Positions 12,542 to 24,551 of a DNA stretch of 64,000 nt are shown here, piece by piece. A program made the position numbers and the translations under genes. The DNA is from Salvia splendens. Taxonomy: Eukaryota; Streptophyta; Magnoliopsida; Lamiales; Lamiaceae. The number at the start of each line of letters is the position of its first letter. Position 1 is the first letter of the stretch. Below the pieces are notes generated by a model. That model made no database searches. It was given only the letters and a program-made list of their open reading frames with translations, and was not told the DNA's origin. Where the stretch lies: contig NC_056035.1 of the NCBI RefSeq assembly GCF_004379255.2, positions 16,885,902 to 16,949,901 of the forward strand. The letters run 5' to 3'.

Positions 12542-13164
12542 ATGAATTTTATGATTAAAAATTTATAAAAATTTAGAGTTCCAAATTGGGTGTTATGGCT
12601 ATATTATCATTATATTTATGTTTTAAATATAATGATAATATCTTTTAATTTAAATTCTCTTTTGTAATTAAATTTGTATATTATTATTTTGCCTTTTATT
12701 AGATTTTTAATTTAAAAATATAGGTATAATTATTGGAAATTGTTATATATAGTAAAATAAATCTTTAACTTGATGAATTCGAGTAGTTTTATAGAAAAGT
12801 GGTCCTTCTAAATTTTATTGAAAGATGCATATATAATTGAAACTTAATTATAAATAAATTATCTAACGTAAATTCAAAGTAATTAATACCTGGAAGTAAA
12901 ATTATTTCGTTATTAATACATACTCAATTGTTTGCAAATTGTGTTTATATTTTCATATATTAACTTATGAAAATTCTTTAAAGACACCAAATCTCTTGAA
13001 TTACTAAAATTCTATAAAAAAAATACTACTGTCCATATTTCTGAAAATTTGTCACTTATTCTCATTTTGTTTGTCCCTAAAAATTTGTCACCTTTTACTT
13101 TTACCATCTTTTGTAGTGGACTTCACACTCAACTAACTCATTAACACTCATATTTTATTTAGTT

Positions 13165-13360
13165 TAAAACTACTTCCTCCGTTTCATAGTAGTGAAGTCA
13201 TTTTATCATTTTGGTACATTACATAGTAGTGGAGTCATTTACCCTTTTAATAGATTTTCAGTGGGATGCCCCAAAAACATGTTAATCGCTTATAGTGGAC
13301 GGAGGGAGAACTATGTTTTTTTTTTACGACATTTGAATAACGGCGAAATGGAGGGAGTAC
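13165..13360. mobile_element. Stowaway-like MITE
   Basis: The left end reads ACTTCCTCCGTTTCATAGTAGTG and the right side contains GGACGGAGGGAG and a second GGAGGGAGTAC. This is the CTCCCTCCGTCC terminal signature of Tc1/mariner-derived Stowaway MITEs. The exact end is blurred because two candidate right ends exist (near 13307 and 13360). Confidence 0.6.
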
Positions 13361-13953
13361 TATGTTATCATGATCAAATTTATACAGAATTTTTTACTTT
13401 TGTGTTTTCCAAATATATAGTATAAGGATATAAATACATCTAATAAAGTGTTATATACCATATGCTTCCTTTATTCAACTATAACACATTTTTCTAATGT
13501 CTTATTACATTTTCTGGAATGGAAGCATATTTCCAATTTATCCTTTGTCTTATTATATTCATATTCTCCACTCTAACTTTTTATTTTAATATATTTAGCC
13601 ATTAATATATCTTTATTATTTGAAAATCATTTATCCCGTGCATAGCACGAGTGATAACACTAGTTCTTCAATAATAGTAATACTTTAATTAATTTACTTT
13701 CTATTTTCTGTCTTACCTGTTGCGGAACGGAGATTCAAGATTTGTGGAAATGAGATTTGAGGAATTGATCGCGTAATAAAGTGAGAGCAAACCCCACCTA
13801 CCCAAAAGTTGTCTCATTCAAAGTTGACATCATACGCTTTTGGAATTCTCCGCCATTGTCAGCCCGCCCACCCGCCCGCCATTCACTGGTTCACACACAC
13901 ACATTGCTGCTAAATAAATCCCTAGGTGAGGTCATTCATCCTAAAATAGCCCC

Positions 13954-16557
13954 ATGACCATGGAGGTCAGAGCCAGAGCGCCTGGGAAAATCATTCTCGC
14001 CGGCGAGCACGCCGTTGTTCACGGATCCACCGCCGTCGCCGCCGCCATCGATCTCTACACTTATGTCTCCCTTCGCTTCCCCACTCCCCACGGTACTTTG
14101 CTTCACTTCTTCTAATTTTTATTAAATGTTCGTTTCGGATTGATTTTCCTTCATTTTTACTTTGATTATATCGTTGAACTCATGTGCTGTGTTTGTTGGG
14201 GGTTTACGCGGCCGTAACTGGTGGAAATCAGCTCAGTTGTTACTTCTTAGCTGCTATACATGATCAATTTCACAATCTACGTTTAAGAGCTTCCTCGTTT
14301 ATTTATGATTAAAGTTCCAATTCCTAATCAATCAGTTGATGAACTGTATATCTGAAGTTCGGTATTGATTCATGGAGGAATTACACGATCGATATAGCTG
14401 AAAAATATGTATCACCATCATGGAATCCAGGCTCTCGATGGTAGTATTATTAACAGCTTACCTATTGTTCTATTTTGATAATATAACTATATGCTAGTAG
14501 TAATTTTTATGTTTTCCTTCTCTCACTTTTCAAAATACTTATTCTAGATAACGAAGACGCACTAAAACTCCAGCTGAAGGATGTGGACTTGGAATTTTCT
14601 TGGCCAGTTGGAAAGCTTAAGGCAGTTCTGCCTGAACTGGGAATCAAGTCTGCTTCCTCGCCTTCATCGTGTTCATTAGAGACCTCAAAAGCAATTGCTT
14701 CATTAGTTGAAGAACTAAATTTAGCAGATGCTAAGCTTGGACTTGCTTCAGGAATTTCAGCTTTCCTTTGGCTATATACATCGATTCATGGGTGTGCAAA
14801 TGAGCTCTATAATGTTTCTAATACTTATTCTAAGCATGAATATGCTGCATCTAATTTAGTTGCAATTTTTTTTTTCGTTATCAGTGATAAGCCAGCTAAA
14901 GTTGCTGTGACTTCTGAGCTACCATTAGGTTCTGGCTTGGGTTCATCTGCTGCCCTTTGTGTAGCACTGTCTGCTGCCCTCCTTTCACTATCTGATTCTT
15001 CAAAACTTGATTTTAGCCATCAAGGTTGGCAAACATTTGGGGAGAGTGAACTAGATCTGGTAAACAAATGGGCATTTGAAGGTGAAAAGATGATCCATGG
15101 GAGGCCATCTGGTATAGACAATACAGTAAGCACCTTTGGTATGTAAACATTCTCCTTTGATATCCTCAATCTTTATTACTCCTTCAGCACTAAGATGATA
15201 AAGAACTTGGTATTGAAGAAGCAATTGATTGACTGTTGTCTTAGGTACAGAGTATGATGAGTGCCTATGTACTCAGTCAAACTGCTTGAAATGCTTATTG
15301 TGATAAATATATACTCCCTCAGTCCCGCTATAAGCAAGGCGTTTCTTTTGGGCACGGGATTTAAGAAATGATATTTAAAGATTTAAGTATGAGAGAGAAT
15401 AAAGTTGAAAAGTGAAGAGAGAATAAAGTTGAAAAGTGAAGAGAGAATAAAGTTGAAAAGTGTAAATGTGTTACTATTTTTTTCGAAAAGGGGAAATGAC
15501 TCATTTTAAGTGGGACGTTCCAAAAAGGAATGCAAATCGTATATGGTGGCACAGAGGGAGTATAATTAATGGAAAAACCACTATCTGAAGTATTAAGGAT
15601 GGAATATGTGATAGTATTTTTAATATTTGAACTTCAAAAGGATTGAAACTGGCATGCATAGAATAGAAGTTAAATGAATGGGTGATTTATTTGTTACACA
15701 TGTTTTCATAGCTAAAAAATGACTTGTAGCATCTGATTGTATATGAGATATGCTTCCTTATAAGGAACTTAAGAACCTCATACTGGTTTTGAAGAATGGT
15801 AAATTACTTGCTACATTGGGAAATTTTTCTTGGACTATTTCAGCTAACAAAATCTATTACAGGGAACATAGTAAAATTTAGGTCTGGCGAACTCACACAT
15901 ATCAAAACGAATATGCCTTTGAAGATGCTTGTTACTAACACGAAAGTTGGAAGAAATACAAAAGCATTGGTGGCTGGTGTGTCAGAAAGGGCAGCGAGGC
16001 ATGGTAGTGCCATGACCTCTGTTTTTAAAGCTGTTGATTCGATTAGCAATGAGGTGGTTGGCATCATCCAGTCACCAGTTTCTGATGATCTTGCTATAAC
16101 AGAGGAGGAGGAAAAACTAGGGGAACTGATGGAGATGAATCAGGGGTTACTCCAGTGCATGGGGGTCAGCCATAGCACCATTGAGACTGTGATCAAAACT
16201 ACTTTAAAATACAAGCTAGCCACTAAACTAACTGGAGCTGGTGGAGGAGGCTGTGTTCTCACACTACTTCCTACCCGTATCCTTTTTGCTTGTGCTATTC
16301 TTTTTCATTGTTTGATTAGTTATATTGTTCACAATCTTTATGTGCTATACCATCCAGAGTTTTTATTTTTTTTTTCCTATTTTTGTTTGATGTCTTCCAA
16401 GTACCTAAAGTGAATTCCATGACTAGATGACCTAGTATTAGCAGCAACAGTGGTTGACAAAGTAATTAGAGAGCTAGAAGAATGTGGGTTCAAATGTTTG
16501 ATTGCAGGAATTGGTGGAAGAGGCATGGAGATTAGCTTTAGTGGGTTCTCTTCTTAA
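13954..16557 (+). CDS. MVK: Mevalonate kinase, five exons, 390 aa
   Basis: The enzyme phosphorylates mevalonate to 5-phosphomevalonate with ATP, the step after HMG-CoA reductase in the mevalonate pathway to sterols and other isoprenoids. Exons: 13954-14092, 14548-14791, 14885-15138, 15863-16276 and 16436-16557. They sum to 1173 nt, an unbroken frame. GHMP-kinase motifs are visible: the N-terminal [18 protein letters not shown] (residues 7-24), the ATP loop [11 protein letters not shown] (about 141-151), the likely catalytic Asp205 in SGIDNTVS, and TGAGGGGC (336-343). A second in-frame ATG at 13960 has a better context (ACCATGG) and matches the usual MEV(R/K)ARAPGK start, so the protein may be 388 aa. 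Intron 3 carries a MITE; intron 4 looks U12-type. Confidence 0.97.
15314..15560. mobile_element. Stowaway-type MITE inside MVK intron 3
   Basis: The ends CTCCCTCAGTCCCGC and (inverted) CTCCCTCTGTGCCACC are flanked by TA on both sides (15312-15313 and 15561-15562). This is the TA target duplication of Tc1/mariner-derived MITEs. The interior contains three tandem 24-bp units (GAGAGAATAAAGTTGAAAAG core, about 15391-15463). Confidence 0.9.
16277..16435 (+). other. Probable U12-type (minor spliceosome) intron of MVK
   Basis: The donor is GTATCCTTTT, matching the U12 consensus RTATCCTTT. Upstream of the acceptor lies TTCCATGAC (16415-16423), one mismatch from the U12 branch-site consensus TTCCTTRAC. 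It leaves 13 nt from the presumed branch A to the CCTAG acceptor, inside the usual U12 spacing. The coding frame is continuous only if this intron is removed exactly here. Confidence 0.8.
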
Positions 16558-17103
16558 CATACAGCCCAGAATCAACACGAAAATGTATGATCTGTATCTT
16601 AATCTTCAAATAATGATTTGCAGATCCAATCATTCTATCATCTTGTTTCTGTGTCCGTGCGTATAGCTTTTTCATGCTAGTCAGTGTTTTCTTGTACGAA
16701 CTGTTAAACTGTTGTTGCATTCTATATTTGGCTCGAAAGAATTGTAAGTAAAAAAGCCTTTTTTCATTTCTATCCCTTGCAAATCTTGTGTTCTTGAGAG
16801 GTTGAGCAGTAATGAATGACTTGGGTACCTAATTTATAATTGCCTTTTAAGCATCGTGTGCGTATTAGGTGTTAGCTATCTTCCGACTTTGGCCTAATTA
16901 TCTGATTTAACATTAATGCCTAATTTTTCTGAGTTAAACCGTTAATTATTTAGAAATTTTAAAATTGTTAGTTATGACCGGTGGGGGTAAAATTCGGCAA
17001 TGGAATTAATTGCACAAAACGGCGGTGTAGGATGATTCAGATGTATATATCTCATCTCTGGACTAGAATAGAGAGAGCTCCAACACGTTGAGTCAAAGTA
17101 ACA
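16558..17103. other. Intergenic: MVK 3' region and carboxylesterase promoter
   Basis: There is no gene. The MVK 3' UTR must lie in the first part. A TATA-like TGTATATATC at 17041-17050 stands about 60 bp before the next ATG and is a plausible core promoter. Confidence 0.6.
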
Positions 17104-18063
17104 ATGTCAGAGACGCAAGCCATTTCCGATCCCTACGCCAGTCTGGGCCTCATAAAAAATTCCGACGGTTCCTTCACACGCATCGCCGCCATATATGATT
17201 CCACGGCGGCCTGCCCCGATCCACCAATCTCAGTTCCCATCCTCACCAAGGACGTCTCCATCAACCCACAAAACAACACGTGGGCCCGCCTCTATCTCCC
17301 CCGATCCAAAATCCAATCCTCCACCAAGCTTCCCCTCATACTCTTCTTCCACGGCGGAGGCTTCATCGTGGCCAGCGCAGCCTCATCCTTCTTCCAGAGC
17401 TTCTGCTCCGACATCGCCCTCCACCTCAACGCGCTGATGGTGTCGGTCGATTACCGCAACGCGCCGGAGCACCGCCTCCCCGCCGGCTACGACGACTGCA
17501 TGGAGGCCCTGCTGTGGCTCAAATCCGGCGACGAGTGGATCAACGACCACGCCGACCTCTCCAACTGCTACATCATGGGCAACAGCGCCGGCGGTAACAT
17601 AGCGCTGCGCGTGGGGCTGCAGGCGTCGCGGCGCGTGGTGGAGCTGGCGCCGGTGAGGATCCGAGGGCTAATTCTGCACCAGCCGTTCCTAGGCGGGGTG
17701 GAGCGGACGGCGTCGGAGATCCGGCTGGCGGAGGATGAGATAATCCCGTTATATTTGGCTGATATACTGTGGGATCTGGCGCTGCCGATTGGGGCTAATC
17801 GTGACCATGAATTCTCGAATCCTTATAAGGGATTGGTGGAGGTGGATAAGATTGTGAGCGAGGGGTGGAGGATTTTGGTGTCAGGCTATGAAGGTGACTC
17901 CTTGATTGATCGTCAAATGGAGTTGGCCAAATGGTTGAAAGGGAAAGGTGTGGTGGTTGTGGAAGATTTTAGAGAGGGAGGATCTCATGGGATTGAGTTC
18001 TTTGATCAGTCCTTTGCTCGAGCCTTGTATCCTGTTCTGAAGAATTTCATTCTTGATGTTTGA
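17104..18063 (+). CDS. Plant carboxylesterase (CXE, GID1-like alpha/beta hydrolase), 319 aa
   Basis: Single-exon class-I plant carboxylesterase of the hormone-sensitive-lipase family. The oxyanion motif HGGG is at residues 83-86 and the nucleophile elbow GNSAGG at 159-164 with Ser161. The acid Asp265 lies in GYEGDSLIDR and His295 in SHGIEFF. The full catalytic triad is intact, unlike GID1 gibberellin receptors, which lost the His. Such enzymes hydrolyse carboxyl esters in the cytosol. Substrates vary widely; this one resembles 2-hydroxyisoflavanone dehydratase/CXE1-type proteins but the substrate cannot be read from sequence. The first half is GC-rich (C or G at most third positions), the last third much less so. 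Confidence 0.95.
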   Translation: MSETQAISDPYASLGLIKNSDGSFTRIAAIYDSTAACPDPPISVPILTKDVSINPQNNTWARLYLPRSKIQSSTKLPLILFFHGGGFIVASAASSFFQSFCSDIALHLNALMVSVDYRNAPEHRLPAGYDDCMEALLWLKSGDEWINDHADLSNCYIMGNSAGGNIALRVGLQASRRVVELAPVRIRGLILHQPFLGGVERTASEIRLAEDEIIPLYLADILWDLALPIGANRDHEFSNPYKGLVEVDKIVSEGWRILVSGYEGDSLIDRQMELAKWLKGKGVVVVEDFREGGSHGIEFFDQSFARALYPVLKNFILDV

Positions 18064-19102
18064 AATTTTCTACATTTATTTTGTTCTATTGACTCTAATT
18101 TCATATAATCATATTACTATTACAATATGTATGTTGTTTGTATTGGAGTATCATGTACTCTTTTAGTCTATCAATTAAATTTTCATTTTGTCATTTTCGT
18201 CTCTTAATTATATTTTTTTATTACTTTAGGTAATAGACCCTATATTCCACTAACTTTATCTCACTCAAAAATAGATTTATATCACTATAAAAAACTTATC
18301 TCTTAGGGACACAAAAATTGAGATACAATCACTTATGTTTTAAAGTTTAAAAAAAATAACAAATTATGACGCAAAAGAATGTGTCCCTAAATTAAAGACA
18401 AATTAACTTAATCTTTTGTCTTTATGAAGCTTCTATTTCTATACTATAATTTTAGTTGAGACACCAACAATAAAAATCATTTTTGGAGAGTTGGTGGTAT
18501 ATATAGAATAATGTCCTAATGCAATGTATATAAAGCACTCAATACGTTGTTATAATGCCGTCAAATTTTCGAATCTTTAATGTTACATACTTCTTAATGA
18601 CAATTGACAATCCTTAAAATCACAGAAAATTAAAATTTATTTAAATCTGTTAATGTAAATCAATTTTTTGAATATCATATAATATCAAATTAGAGGTAAT
18701 TTTACAAGGATTCTAACAAAATCTCTATTGCATTTGTCAAGATAAATAAATTTGCACGAAAAATGTTATTTGTATACATCTATAACGACCTACAGTATAA
18801 TGCTATTAACTGCATGGCTATGATACCCGAGTCAATGTACATAATTCTTTAGGTTTGATGGATATAATGCTAAAAAATGTACTCTCTTTTGTCCGCCATT
18901 AAAAGTCTCGACTCACTTTTATTATAAATGGTAGGTAGGTCTTACATTACCCAAAACAACTATTTTTATGTGACATGCCAAAATGAAAAAAAGTCTCTAT
19001 TTTTATGAGACATGTGGAGTATAAAACTATGAAGTAATATATAAAAATGGGTCTCACATTTCACTATTTTTTTTACCCATTTCCTTTATACTTATTTCTT
19101 AA

Positions 19103-20447
19103 GAGCATCCACAGCGGAGAGCACACCGCTGTCCGTCTGTCCGTGCCAGAGGCACGGTGCTGCGCTCTTGCCGCTGGCACGGCGCTGCTCTTAGCTAAGA
19201 GCACGTCCGTGCCAGCGAGAAGGGCGACGTGGCGCGTTTCTATTGGCCGTTGGCATTTAAAAAAAAAAATAAAAAATAATACCAAAAATTAAAAAAAAAA
19301 TATTTTTGGATTCTCAAAAATATACAGATTTTATTACCATTTTTTTGAATTTTTTTTAAAAAAATTAATCCCAAAATCATCTATAAATACATACATTCAT
19401 CATCCATTTGGGCGAAATTCGGCCATGAGTAGTGGGTTTTTTTAATTTTATGAATTTAATTATGTAATTTTTAGGGTTGTCAAATCGTGCGGGTTGGGTC
19501 GTTATCGTGTCAACCCATTATCGACCCAACCTAATCGTGTCCCAACCCAACCCAACCCGAAATCATCGGGTTCTTATGGTGTCCCAACCCAACGGGTTCG
19601 TGTCGTGTTCGTGCGTGTTATTGTGTACCCAGAAAAAAGTCAACTCTCTATTAATGATAGTAAGTTAGCTTGACACGACACGATAACGACTAAAACATGA
19701 TGTTATTATACGATTTAAACATGATATTACACAATAAAATAAAAAATTACCAAATTAAAATAATTATTTTCTTAATCAAAATAATAAAATTAAAGTATAG
19801 TTATATTAAATCTATATAATAAAATTAAATAATTAAAAAATTAATTAATATTTTTTAATTAATAAAATTAAAGTATAGTATTTTTAATTAATTAAAATTA
19901 AAGTATAATATTTTTTAATTAATTAAAATTAAAGTATAATATTTTAATCAACAAAAATAACTACAAATTAAAGTTTAATAATTTTTTAATTAATAAAAAA
20001 TAATTTTTTTTCTTAAACGTATAACCCAAACCCGACCCAAACACGACCCGACCCAACCCGTTATCTTCGTGTTCTTATTGGGTCGACCCTATAAGGACCC
20101 AAATTCTGAACGTGCGTGTTCGTGTCGTGTTAATTTCGTGCCGGTCCGTGTCGTGTTATCGTGTCGTATCAAAAATTGCCAGCCCTAGTAATTTTTAATT
20201 TTTAGGATTTTAATTATGTAATTTTTAATTTTTTGTAATTTGTAATATTATTCCAGTTATTTTTAATGCATTTTAATATTGTGGAAATGTTTTTATTTAA
20301 ATTGAATAATAGAATGGTGGGACCCTTGAGCATGTCCTTGCGAAAGAGCACGGATGTGGGTGTTGTGCTCTTGCCTAAGAGCAGAGAGTAAAAGTGGGTC
20401 CGAGTCCACATCCGTGCTCGTTGGCAAGAGCACGGATGTGGATGCTC
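19103..20447. mobile_element. PIF/Harbinger-type non-autonomous element (carries a nested hAT)
   Basis: Terminal inverted repeats GAGCATCCACA and TGTGGATGCTC are flanked by a 3-bp TAA duplication (19100-19102 and 20448-20450). That fits the TWA target of PIF/Harbinger elements. Removing the nested hAT leaves about 620 bp, a MITE-sized element with repeated GAGCAC/GTGCTC subterminal words and no transposase. Confidence 0.75.
19472..20187. mobile_element. hAT-type non-autonomous element, 716 bp
   Basis: The ends TAGGGTTGTCAAAT and (inverted) TAGGGCTGGCAATTTT are flanked by a perfect 8-bp duplication GTAATTTT (19464-19471 and 20188-20195). The TAGGG...TG.CAA terminus and 8-bp duplication are diagnostic of hAT elements. 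Subterminal regions are dense in CCCAACCC/CGACCC and CGTGTCGTG words; the centre is extremely AT-rich. There is no transposase. Confidence 0.9.
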
Positions 20448-20852
20448 TAAAACTCATGCTGAGCTCAAACGAGACTCTTAATGCTAGACGGAGGAGTAAT
20501 ATTTAAGTGTATCTTTGAAATTGTAAACAATTGTGTTTTAATGAAGTACGTACTCCTTTTTGTCGCACTAAAAATGAAGCATTTCTTTTTTTTACACGAG
20601 ATTTTATGTAAGTGTTGTTTTGTAAGTTAAGAGGAGAGAGAATAAAATTAGATAATTCACAATGATCACAGTCTATCCCTCGACCCATCTCCATTTTCCT
20701 CCTGCAACGTCAACAATTTATCATCCAACCTATATTCGTACAAAAGTTTGCCCTATCCATCAGTCCATCTCCATTTCTTTTGTTTATTTGTTGTAATTTT
20801 TGTTTATTGCTTTATAAAATACAATAAAACGAAATACCCAAATAATATATTA

Positions 20853-21098
20853 CCCCCTCTATCCCGACTAACATGACATATTTCATGGCCGGCATAGAAT
20901 TTTAATAGAAGTGAGAAAAAGTGGTTGGGTGTACTTATTAAAATAGAGAGAAAAAGAAATATGAATATTTTAATATAAGTGAGAAAAAGTGGTTGGATGT
21001 CTAATTGGAGAGAGAAAGTTTTTAAAAAATGAAATATGTCATCTTATTTGTAACAAATAAAAAAGGCAAACGTGTCATCTTAAGTTGGATAAAGGGAG
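20853..21098. mobile_element. Stowaway-type MITE
   Basis: The ends CCCCCTCTATCCCGACTAACATG and (inverted) CTCCCTTTATCCAACTTAAG are flanked by TA. The interior repeats GAGAAAAAGTGGTTGG twice. Confidence 0.8.
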
Positions 21099-21752
21099 TA
21101 CTAAACTCTTCGTTGTATTACAATATTATAAAAAATACAACGAGAAACAAACTTTATAAAAATACAAATACGCATTAATGGTTACCTGCCCAAATCTCTT
21201 CAATCATATAGCGTTGGAGTTGTTGATGGGCTTCTTGCTCGCGGCCCGGGTACTAGAAGTGAGCAAAAAAAAATCGAAAACCGAATATCTGAATCGAACC
21301 AAACCTAAATTTTGAAATTCGGTTCGATTTTTTTGATTTTTTGATTCGGTTCGATTTTGAAAATATAAAATTTTTGATTTTTCGGTTCGACAAAAAAACC
21401 GAAAAACCAAGTAACCTGTTCTAGGCAATATGCAATATATTATTACAATATATACATAAATCAAAATGTATAATATATATTGATTTTGGTTTTGGTTTTA
21501 ATATATTATATACTCATTTTATTTTACAAGGAATATATAATACATATTGATTTTTGGTTTTTAGTTCTAGGCATATTGCATTTTTATTGTTGAACTTTTG
21601 CATTTAGACATAGTAGACTGTTTAATTTGCATTATCTTCACATTTTTAAGATGTGATTTTCTATATATTCCTTAAAATTTGTATTTATATTTTGAAACTC
21701 TTATATCTCGATAGCACGGGTGTTAATCCTAGTTACCTAGAAATGGAATGCT

Positions 21753-22247
21753 TGGTTAATTTATCTGCCAACTGTCTTCCAATTCAATTGAATCAAAATT
21801 GGTTAATTTATCTGCCAACTGTCTTCCAATTCAATTGAATCAAAATTAATTTCAACCAATTTAAAACTTATTTTAGACTTTTAGTGCTAGACTTCTCGTC
21901 GAAGTAATATTAATTCGAATAAAGGTTAATTTCTTTTTCTTAGTTTAGAAGGTAGGCGTCTAATATTATTCATCGCATTTTTTTAATTACGGATTACACT
22001 GTCATCTAGAAAGTCAACTTGATGGTTAATTTATCTGCCAACTGTCTTCCAATTCAATTGAATCAAAATTAATTTCAACCAATTTAAAATTTATTTTAGA
22101 CTTTTAGTGCAAGACTTCTTGTCGAAGTAATATTAATTCGAATAAAGGTTAATTTCTTTTTCTTAGTTTAGAAGGTAGGCGTCTAATATTATTCATCGCA
22201 ATTTTTTTTAATTACGGATTATACTGTCATCTAGAAAGTCAACTTGA
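21753..22247. repeat. 222-bp tandem duplication with a 48-bp partial leader unit
   Basis: GGTTAATTTATCTGCCAACT recurs at 21753, 21801 and 22023. The two full units (21801-22022 and 22023-about 22247) are nearly identical. It is AT-rich with no coding potential. Confidence 0.9.
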
Positions 22248-22621
22248 TTTCTTCTACCTTATATAAATATTTTATGTTTGATTGATATTATTATAATTGT
22301 TTATTTAAGCAGGCTTAGGCTGAGTTGGTTTCTTTTTCTATCAAATATAGTAAATATTTCAATAGAAATGTACCCTGTTTGAAATCGGGATCGTAAAATC
22401 GCAAATGTAACAAAAAATGAAATGCAAATTGATTTCACTTAGCCAATTTCTCCAATATTATTATATTATGTTTTAAAATATTATCTTCACATGTCTGCCC
22501 AAGTTCATCACTCCATGTCTCTCTCTATATATACAGTATATGCAGCGGTGGCATCGTTTGAGTAACTGCACGAAGATATTTGGCACGATTTCTACAAAAA
22601 TCTACAGAGAAGAGAAGAGAT

Positions 22622-24130
22622 ATGGCGGTGGAGAGTTCGAATGACATCTACGCCCTCCCCGAGGACTGCATAGCCACCGCGCTGTCGCTCACCAGCCCTA
22701 AGGACGTCTGCCGGCTGTCGGCGGTCGCTTCCACATTCCGATCCGCCTCCCAATCCGACGCCGTTTGGGGCCGCTTCCTTCCCTCCGATTATCTACACAT
22801 AATTTCCCGCGCTCTTGACGGCTGCGATTCACTGCTTTCGAAATTTCATTCCAAAAAGGATCTCTATCTCCACCTCTGCGATCATCCCCTTCTCATTGAC
22901 GATGCCCGCAAGGTATGTCGATTTGTTCTTCGACTTTTGTCGCACTCACTTTTTGTCGTTTAACATGATTCAATTTTGGATGCAATTACGTGCCTGGACT
23001 TGTGCGATGATTTCCAAGTTTTTGATATGATCATCTGCTGGATTATGCTATCGCGCTTCCAATTTTTCTTAACTGTGCGATTTCGCTGCTATCTATGTTT
23101 GAAAATGATTACATCCTCATCAGGATTTCTAATTATTAGGCGAAGAGAACTACTAACTCACATTTTTGTGATTTTTGGATTCTGTTTCGAGTGAGCTCCG
23201 ATTTTCTGTTTCAGATTGATTTCATTTGCATCTAACACCAATTTATTGTGGTTGATTGAAAATTTTCTAGGTCTCTTGATGGGGTTTACCTAAGTGAAAT
23301 TCTAGGTTACAATTTCTGCAACACTGCATTTTTTTTGTGGACTTTGAGTTTCTCATGCTTGGCCTTTTAGCTAGATCAAGTTTTATTGCTGTTTGGTGGT
23401 TGCATCTGACATGCTTGCTCTGTATCACTGAACAGAGTTTTCAATTGGAGAAGCTCAGTGGTAAGAAATGTTACATGCTATCTGCAAGGGACCTCTCCAT
23501 TGTGTGGGGAGATACTCTTCAATACTGGCAATTTATCAGTCTCCCTGAATCCAGGTAGTTAGTTAAATGCCTCTAACTATCAGTTAACCCAAAATTGGGC
23601 TTTTCGCTGAACGGGCGATGCTTACCCTCATTCGTATTAGGTTTCCGGAGGTGGCAGAGCTCCTCGACGTGTGCTGGTTCGAAATAAGGGGGAAAATAGA
23701 GATGAACATGCTATCTGTGAACACTAATTATGCAGCATACCTTGTGTTCACTTGCAAGTCAAGGGTACATGGTTTTGATCATCAATCTGCAGAAGGTTAT
23801 GTGAAAGTGAGTGGGAGTGAAAGTGAGAAACGTAGTGTTTGTTTGGATCCAGGAGGAGCGCAGAGGCATAGGTACCAGCTCGTACCGAGACGCGTAGGGT
23901 TGTTCTACCACCGCTTAACTCAAATGCGGAACCCGGAAGCCATGCTCCCAGAGGAGCCTGAGTACCCGAAGCAGAGAGGCGATGGGTGGATGGAGGTAGA
24001 ATTGGGAGAGTGTTTTGTTGAAGGGCAAGATGGAGAGCTGGAGGTGAGCGTGATGGAGGTCAAGGGCGGCAACTGGAAGGGTGGCATCATTGTACAAGGG
24101 ATTGAGATTAGACCTAAAGAGAGAAAGTAG
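22622..24130 (+). CDS. F-box protein with PP2-like domain (PP2-B10/B15 type), three exons, 299 aa
   Basis: Probable substrate receptor of an SCF ubiquitin ligase. Exons: 22622-22912, 23436-23554 and 23641-24130; they sum to 900 nt in frame. The F-box is at residues 8-50 ([20 protein letters not shown]) and should bind SKP1. The C-terminal half is the phloem-protein-2 lectin-like domain, with the family landmarks [21 protein letters not shown] and the [16 protein letters not shown] block. PP2 domains in this family are thought to recognise glycans or glycoproteins; the target is unknown. The late strand [10 protein letters not shown] and a closing [13 protein letters not shown] are also typical. 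No disabling mutation is seen. Confidence 0.95.
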
Positions 24131-24551
24131 ATAGATTCTTGTGGTTGTTTGAATTTCTTAAAACCTTGATCAATGATCATAGTAAATTTGTGCAACTTTC
24201 TTTTTGTGGTGATGTTCGAGTTATAATTCGTTGTCCTGTTCTGTTTTCTGAACTCATCTTGTTGAAATTTCGACAGTAACTTATTGAGAAGAGTATTATC
24301 TGATGGACTATGAAACAGTGTTCAGTGTGATTCTGGCAAACCGGGTTTCACATAAGTAAAGCTTTTATATGTAGGTAACAGTATTTTATCTGGCAAGTGT
24401 CAAAAGCAAAAGATCGAACTACACATACAAAACTTTATTTAGGTGAAACCCATTTGTTATAAGTAGTTGCATCACAGTCCACATCTTACAACACACGTAC
24501 ATATATATAAAGCGGTATATAAGGTAGCAGCCAAAAAAGCAGTTGATCGGA
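24131..24551. other. Short intergenic space between convergent genes
   Basis: It holds the 3' flanks of the F-box gene (+) and the SDR gene (-), which face each other. No repeat or additional gene is seen. Confidence 0.6.

Larger units (their letters stand above)
9691..13953. other. Intergenic region with MITE remnants, no supported gene
   Basis: Mostly AT-rich. A short stretch at 10031-10250 reads as a Lys-rich peptide with a stop and matches nothing I recognise. Pieces resembling Stowaway MITEs (CTCCGT-like ends, GTGGACTTCACA-type interiors) occur near 10860-10990, 11430-11560 and 13020-13140. A GC-rich island at 11930-12410 is open in several frames on both strands and may be an old 5' gene region or a transposon end. 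No conserved domain is visible. Confidence 0.5.
18064..22621. other. AT-rich intergenic region filled with small DNA transposons
   Basis: No gene is supported. Contents, besides the elements listed separately: a CACTA-like end at about 18283 (CACTATAAAAAACTTATCTC) without a clear partner; a Stowaway-like remnant at 18885-19020; and a fragment at 21252-21400 (GTGAGCAAAAAAAAATCG with AACCGAA/TTCGGTT repeats) related to 51863-52030. A TATA-like CTATATATAC at 22525-22534 lies about 90 bp upstream of the F-box gene. Confidence 0.6.

Noticed and set aside
17195..17597. Two other plus-strand open frames inside the carboxylesterase
   Set aside because: They are shadows of the GC-rich first half of the real gene in other frames; only the 319-aa frame shows the hydrolase motifs.
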